Below are positions 41,918 to 43,331 of a stretch of 43,331 bases of DNA, piece after piece. Origin of the DNA: Streptomyces shenzhenensis (GTDB taxonomy: Bacteria > Actinomycetota > Actinomycetes > Streptomycetales > Streptomycetaceae); contig NZ_JAJONF010000062.1 of NCBI RefSeq assembly GCF_021462265.1, forward strand, positions 1-43,331, read 5' to 3'. The notes under the pieces are model-generated. The model saw only the letters and a program-made list of their open reading frames with translations. It did not search any database and was not told the DNA's origin. Positions within the stretch are counted from its first letter, which is position 1. Every line of letters starts with the position of its first letter. A program made the translations under genes and the position numbers.

Positions 41918-42104
41918 GCGAGGGTGGCCTTCCCGTTCCAGTCCGCTCTGGGTACCGGACGATTTCTCGTCATGTTAACGCTATCCGGTCCGGGGTCGAT
42001 CGGCTGTCCACAGGCTGTGGGTGACTGGTCACATCGGACCGGTCACATCGGCGGTGCGGAAAATCCGGGTGCCCCGGCCGGCGCGCCACGGCATCATCCA
42101 CCGC

Positions 42105-43295
42105 ATGAGTGACACGGCGACGCCCCAGGACGAGCAGCCGACCGGACCACGGTCGGCGGACGAGCAGTTGCGAGAGCGGCGCACCGCCGCCTACCGGCGG
42201 GCCGACCGCGTCCTCGCGCGCGTGGGCGTGCGGGCCCCGCTCCGCGAGCGCCTCGCACGTCTCCAGGAAGCGGCCCCCGAGGTGTACGACCTGGACGAGC
42301 CGTCGGACGTCTACGGCAACGGGATCGTCGAGGCCCTGGAGCGGCGCGTCGCGGCCCTGCTGGGCACGGAGGCCGCCGCGTTCTTCCCGACCGGCACGAT
42401 GGCCCAGCAGGTCGCCCTGCGCTGCTGGGCGGCCCGCACCGGCAACCCCACGGTCGCCCTGCACGCCCTCGCCCACCCCGAGGTGCACGAACGCAACGCC
42501 CTGCGCGAGGTGGCCGGCCTGCGCACCGTGCGCGTCACCGGCGAGCCCCGGCTCCCCACCGCCCGGGAACTGCGCGACTTCGAGGAGCCTTTCGGGGCGC
42601 TGATGCTGGAGTTGCCCCTCAGGGACGCGGGTTTCGTGCTGCCGTCCTGGGAGGAGCTCACGGAACTGGTGGAGGCGGCGCGGGAGCGCGACGCGGTGGT
42701 GCACTTCGACGGCGCGCGCCTGTGGGAGTCCACCGTCCACTTCGGGCGGTCACTGCCGGAGATCGCGGATCTGGCGGACAGCGTCTACGTGTCGTTCTAC
42801 AAGTCCCTCGACGGCTTCGGCGGCGCCGCGCTGGCCGGCCCGAAGCCCCTGATCGAGGAGGCGAAGACCTGGCGCCACCGCTACGGCGGAATGGTCTTCC
42901 AGCAGTTCCCGACCGCCCTGGCGGCCCTCGTCGGCCTGGAGCGCGAACTGCCCCGCCTTCCGGACTACGTCCACCACGCGCGCGTGGTCGCCGCGGCCCT
43001 GCGCGAGGGTTTCGCGGAGGCAGGCGTGCCCTGGTCCCGCGTCCACCCCGAGGAACCGCACACCCACCAGTTCCAGGTCTGGCTGCCGTACGACCCCGAT
43101 GTGCTGACGGAGACGGCGGTACGCCAGGCCGAGGAGACCGGTACCTACCTCTTCGCCGGCTTCTGGGAACCGAAGGGGCCGGGCCTGTCGATGACGGAGG
43201 TGACGGTGGCGGAGGCGGGCCTGGAATGGACGTCCCAGGACGTGCGAGCGGCGGTCGCGGACTTCACGACACGGCTGCCTGCATCGCCCCGTTAG
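42105..43295 (+). CDS. Threonine aldolase-like PLP-dependent lyase (beta-eliminating lyase family)
   Basis: 396 residues of the fold-type I PLP enzymes close to low-specificity threonine aldolase. Seen are DVYGNGIVEALERRVAALLG, FFPTGTMAQQVALR, AVVHFDGARLWES with the Asp that binds the PLP nitrogen, and VSFYKSLDGFGG with the probable Schiff-base Lys. Divergence from the canonical SLSKGLG loop makes the exact substrate uncertain. ATG 42105 is chosen for the family start; upstream frame (from 42021) lacks a signal. It is divergent from the coenzyme operon. Confidence 0.87.
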   Translation: MSDTATPQDEQPTGPRSADEQLRERRTAAYRRADRVLARVGVRAPLRERLARLQEAAPEVYDLDEPSDVYGNGIVEALERRVAALLGTEAAAFFPTGTMAQQVALRCWAARTGNPTVALHALAHPEVHERNALREVAGLRTVRVTGEPRLPTARELRDFEEPFGALMLELPLRDAGFVLPSWEELTELVEAARERDAVVHFDGARLWESTVHFGRSLPEIADLADSVYVSFYKSLDGFGGAALAGPKPLIEEAKTWRHRYGGMVFQQFPTALAALVGLERELPRLPDYVHHARVVAAALREGFAEAGVPWSRVHPEEPHTHQFQVWLPYDPDVLTETAVRQAEETGTYLFAGFWEPKGPGLSMTEVTVAEAGLEWTSQDVRAAVADFTTRLPASPR

Positions 43296-43331
43296 GGGCA
43301 GCGCCCCGTCAGGGGCAGCGCCCCGTCAGGG
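43294..43331. repeat. 17-bp tandem repeat, cut by the window end
   Basis: AGGGGCAGCGCCCCGTC is repeated at 43294-43310 and 43311-43327, and the next four bases begin a third unit. Each holds a GGGGC/GCCCC hairpin and shares the GCCCCGTCAGGGG core with the dispersed repeat at 14146. The first unit overlaps the last two bases of the stop codon of the PLP-enzyme gene. Confidence 0.75.

Overview
The window is a GC-rich stretch (roughly 70% G+C, strong third-position G/C bias) of a Streptomyces-type actinobacterial chromosome. The gene content and order trpS, proC, ilvD, ppx, radA, disA, mutY, sigE-cseABC, clpC, lsr2, argA-like, coaX-nadC-nadB-panC match the conserved core region of Streptomyces coelicolor that carries trpS1, disA, sigE and lsr2. 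There is no sign of phage, transposase, CRISPR, rRNA or tRNA. Many genes have a -10-like hexamer 6-8 nt before the start codon, which suggests leaderless transcripts.

Layout. 1-1477: tryptophanyl-tRNA synthetase behind a 13-residue Trp-Trp leader peptide and a transcription attenuator. 1599-8521: proC, an ABC-2 exporter pair with its own clear promoter, a methyltransferase, a membrane protein, an SH3b protein and a divergent Ser/Thr kinase with a PQQ-type beta-propeller. 8580-14024: ilvD, a TetR/isomerase/Ppx run on the minus strand and a Cys-rich protein of unknown function. 14041-16188: tandem and degenerate repeats, then a membrane protein joining an ECF-sigma-like part to an anti-sigma-like zinc motif and a BACON-like extracellular domain. 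16396-21252: radA, disA (c-di-AMP synthase), a membrane-anchored Ser/Gly-rich protein and mutY. 21529-24824: the cell-envelope stress operon sigE-cseA-cseB-cseC. 24862-25336: debris of a methyltransferase and a frameshifted AraC regulator. 25392-27903: a DHA2 drug exporter with tandem copies of its own 3' end, and a divergent TetR gene with three near-identical operators between them. 27923-29532: a secreted M23 peptidase behind a probable c-di-AMP (ydaO-type) riboswitch, and a secreted HAD phosphatase. 29840-36080: clpC, lsr2, an ArgA-like acetyltransferase, an orphan BlaI-type repressor and small conserved proteins. 36442-41917: a coenzyme operon (DUF2520-type dehydrogenase, panC, nadB, nadC, coaX) joined by 4-nt overlaps. 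42105-43295: a threonine-aldolase-like PLP enzyme.

The genes point to three linked themes. The first is envelope maintenance: sigE-cse, the M23 hydrolase, and c-di-AMP, with the synthase and a probable c-di-AMP-sensing leader 9 kb apart. The second is coenzyme supply: CoA and NAD genes in one operon. The third is housekeeping of DNA and protein: RadA, MutY, ClpC and Lsr2. The most notable signals are the trp attenuator, the sigma/anti-sigma/BACON fusion, the three-operator efflux switch, the 3'-end tandem copies beside the exporter, and the disA/riboswitch pairing.
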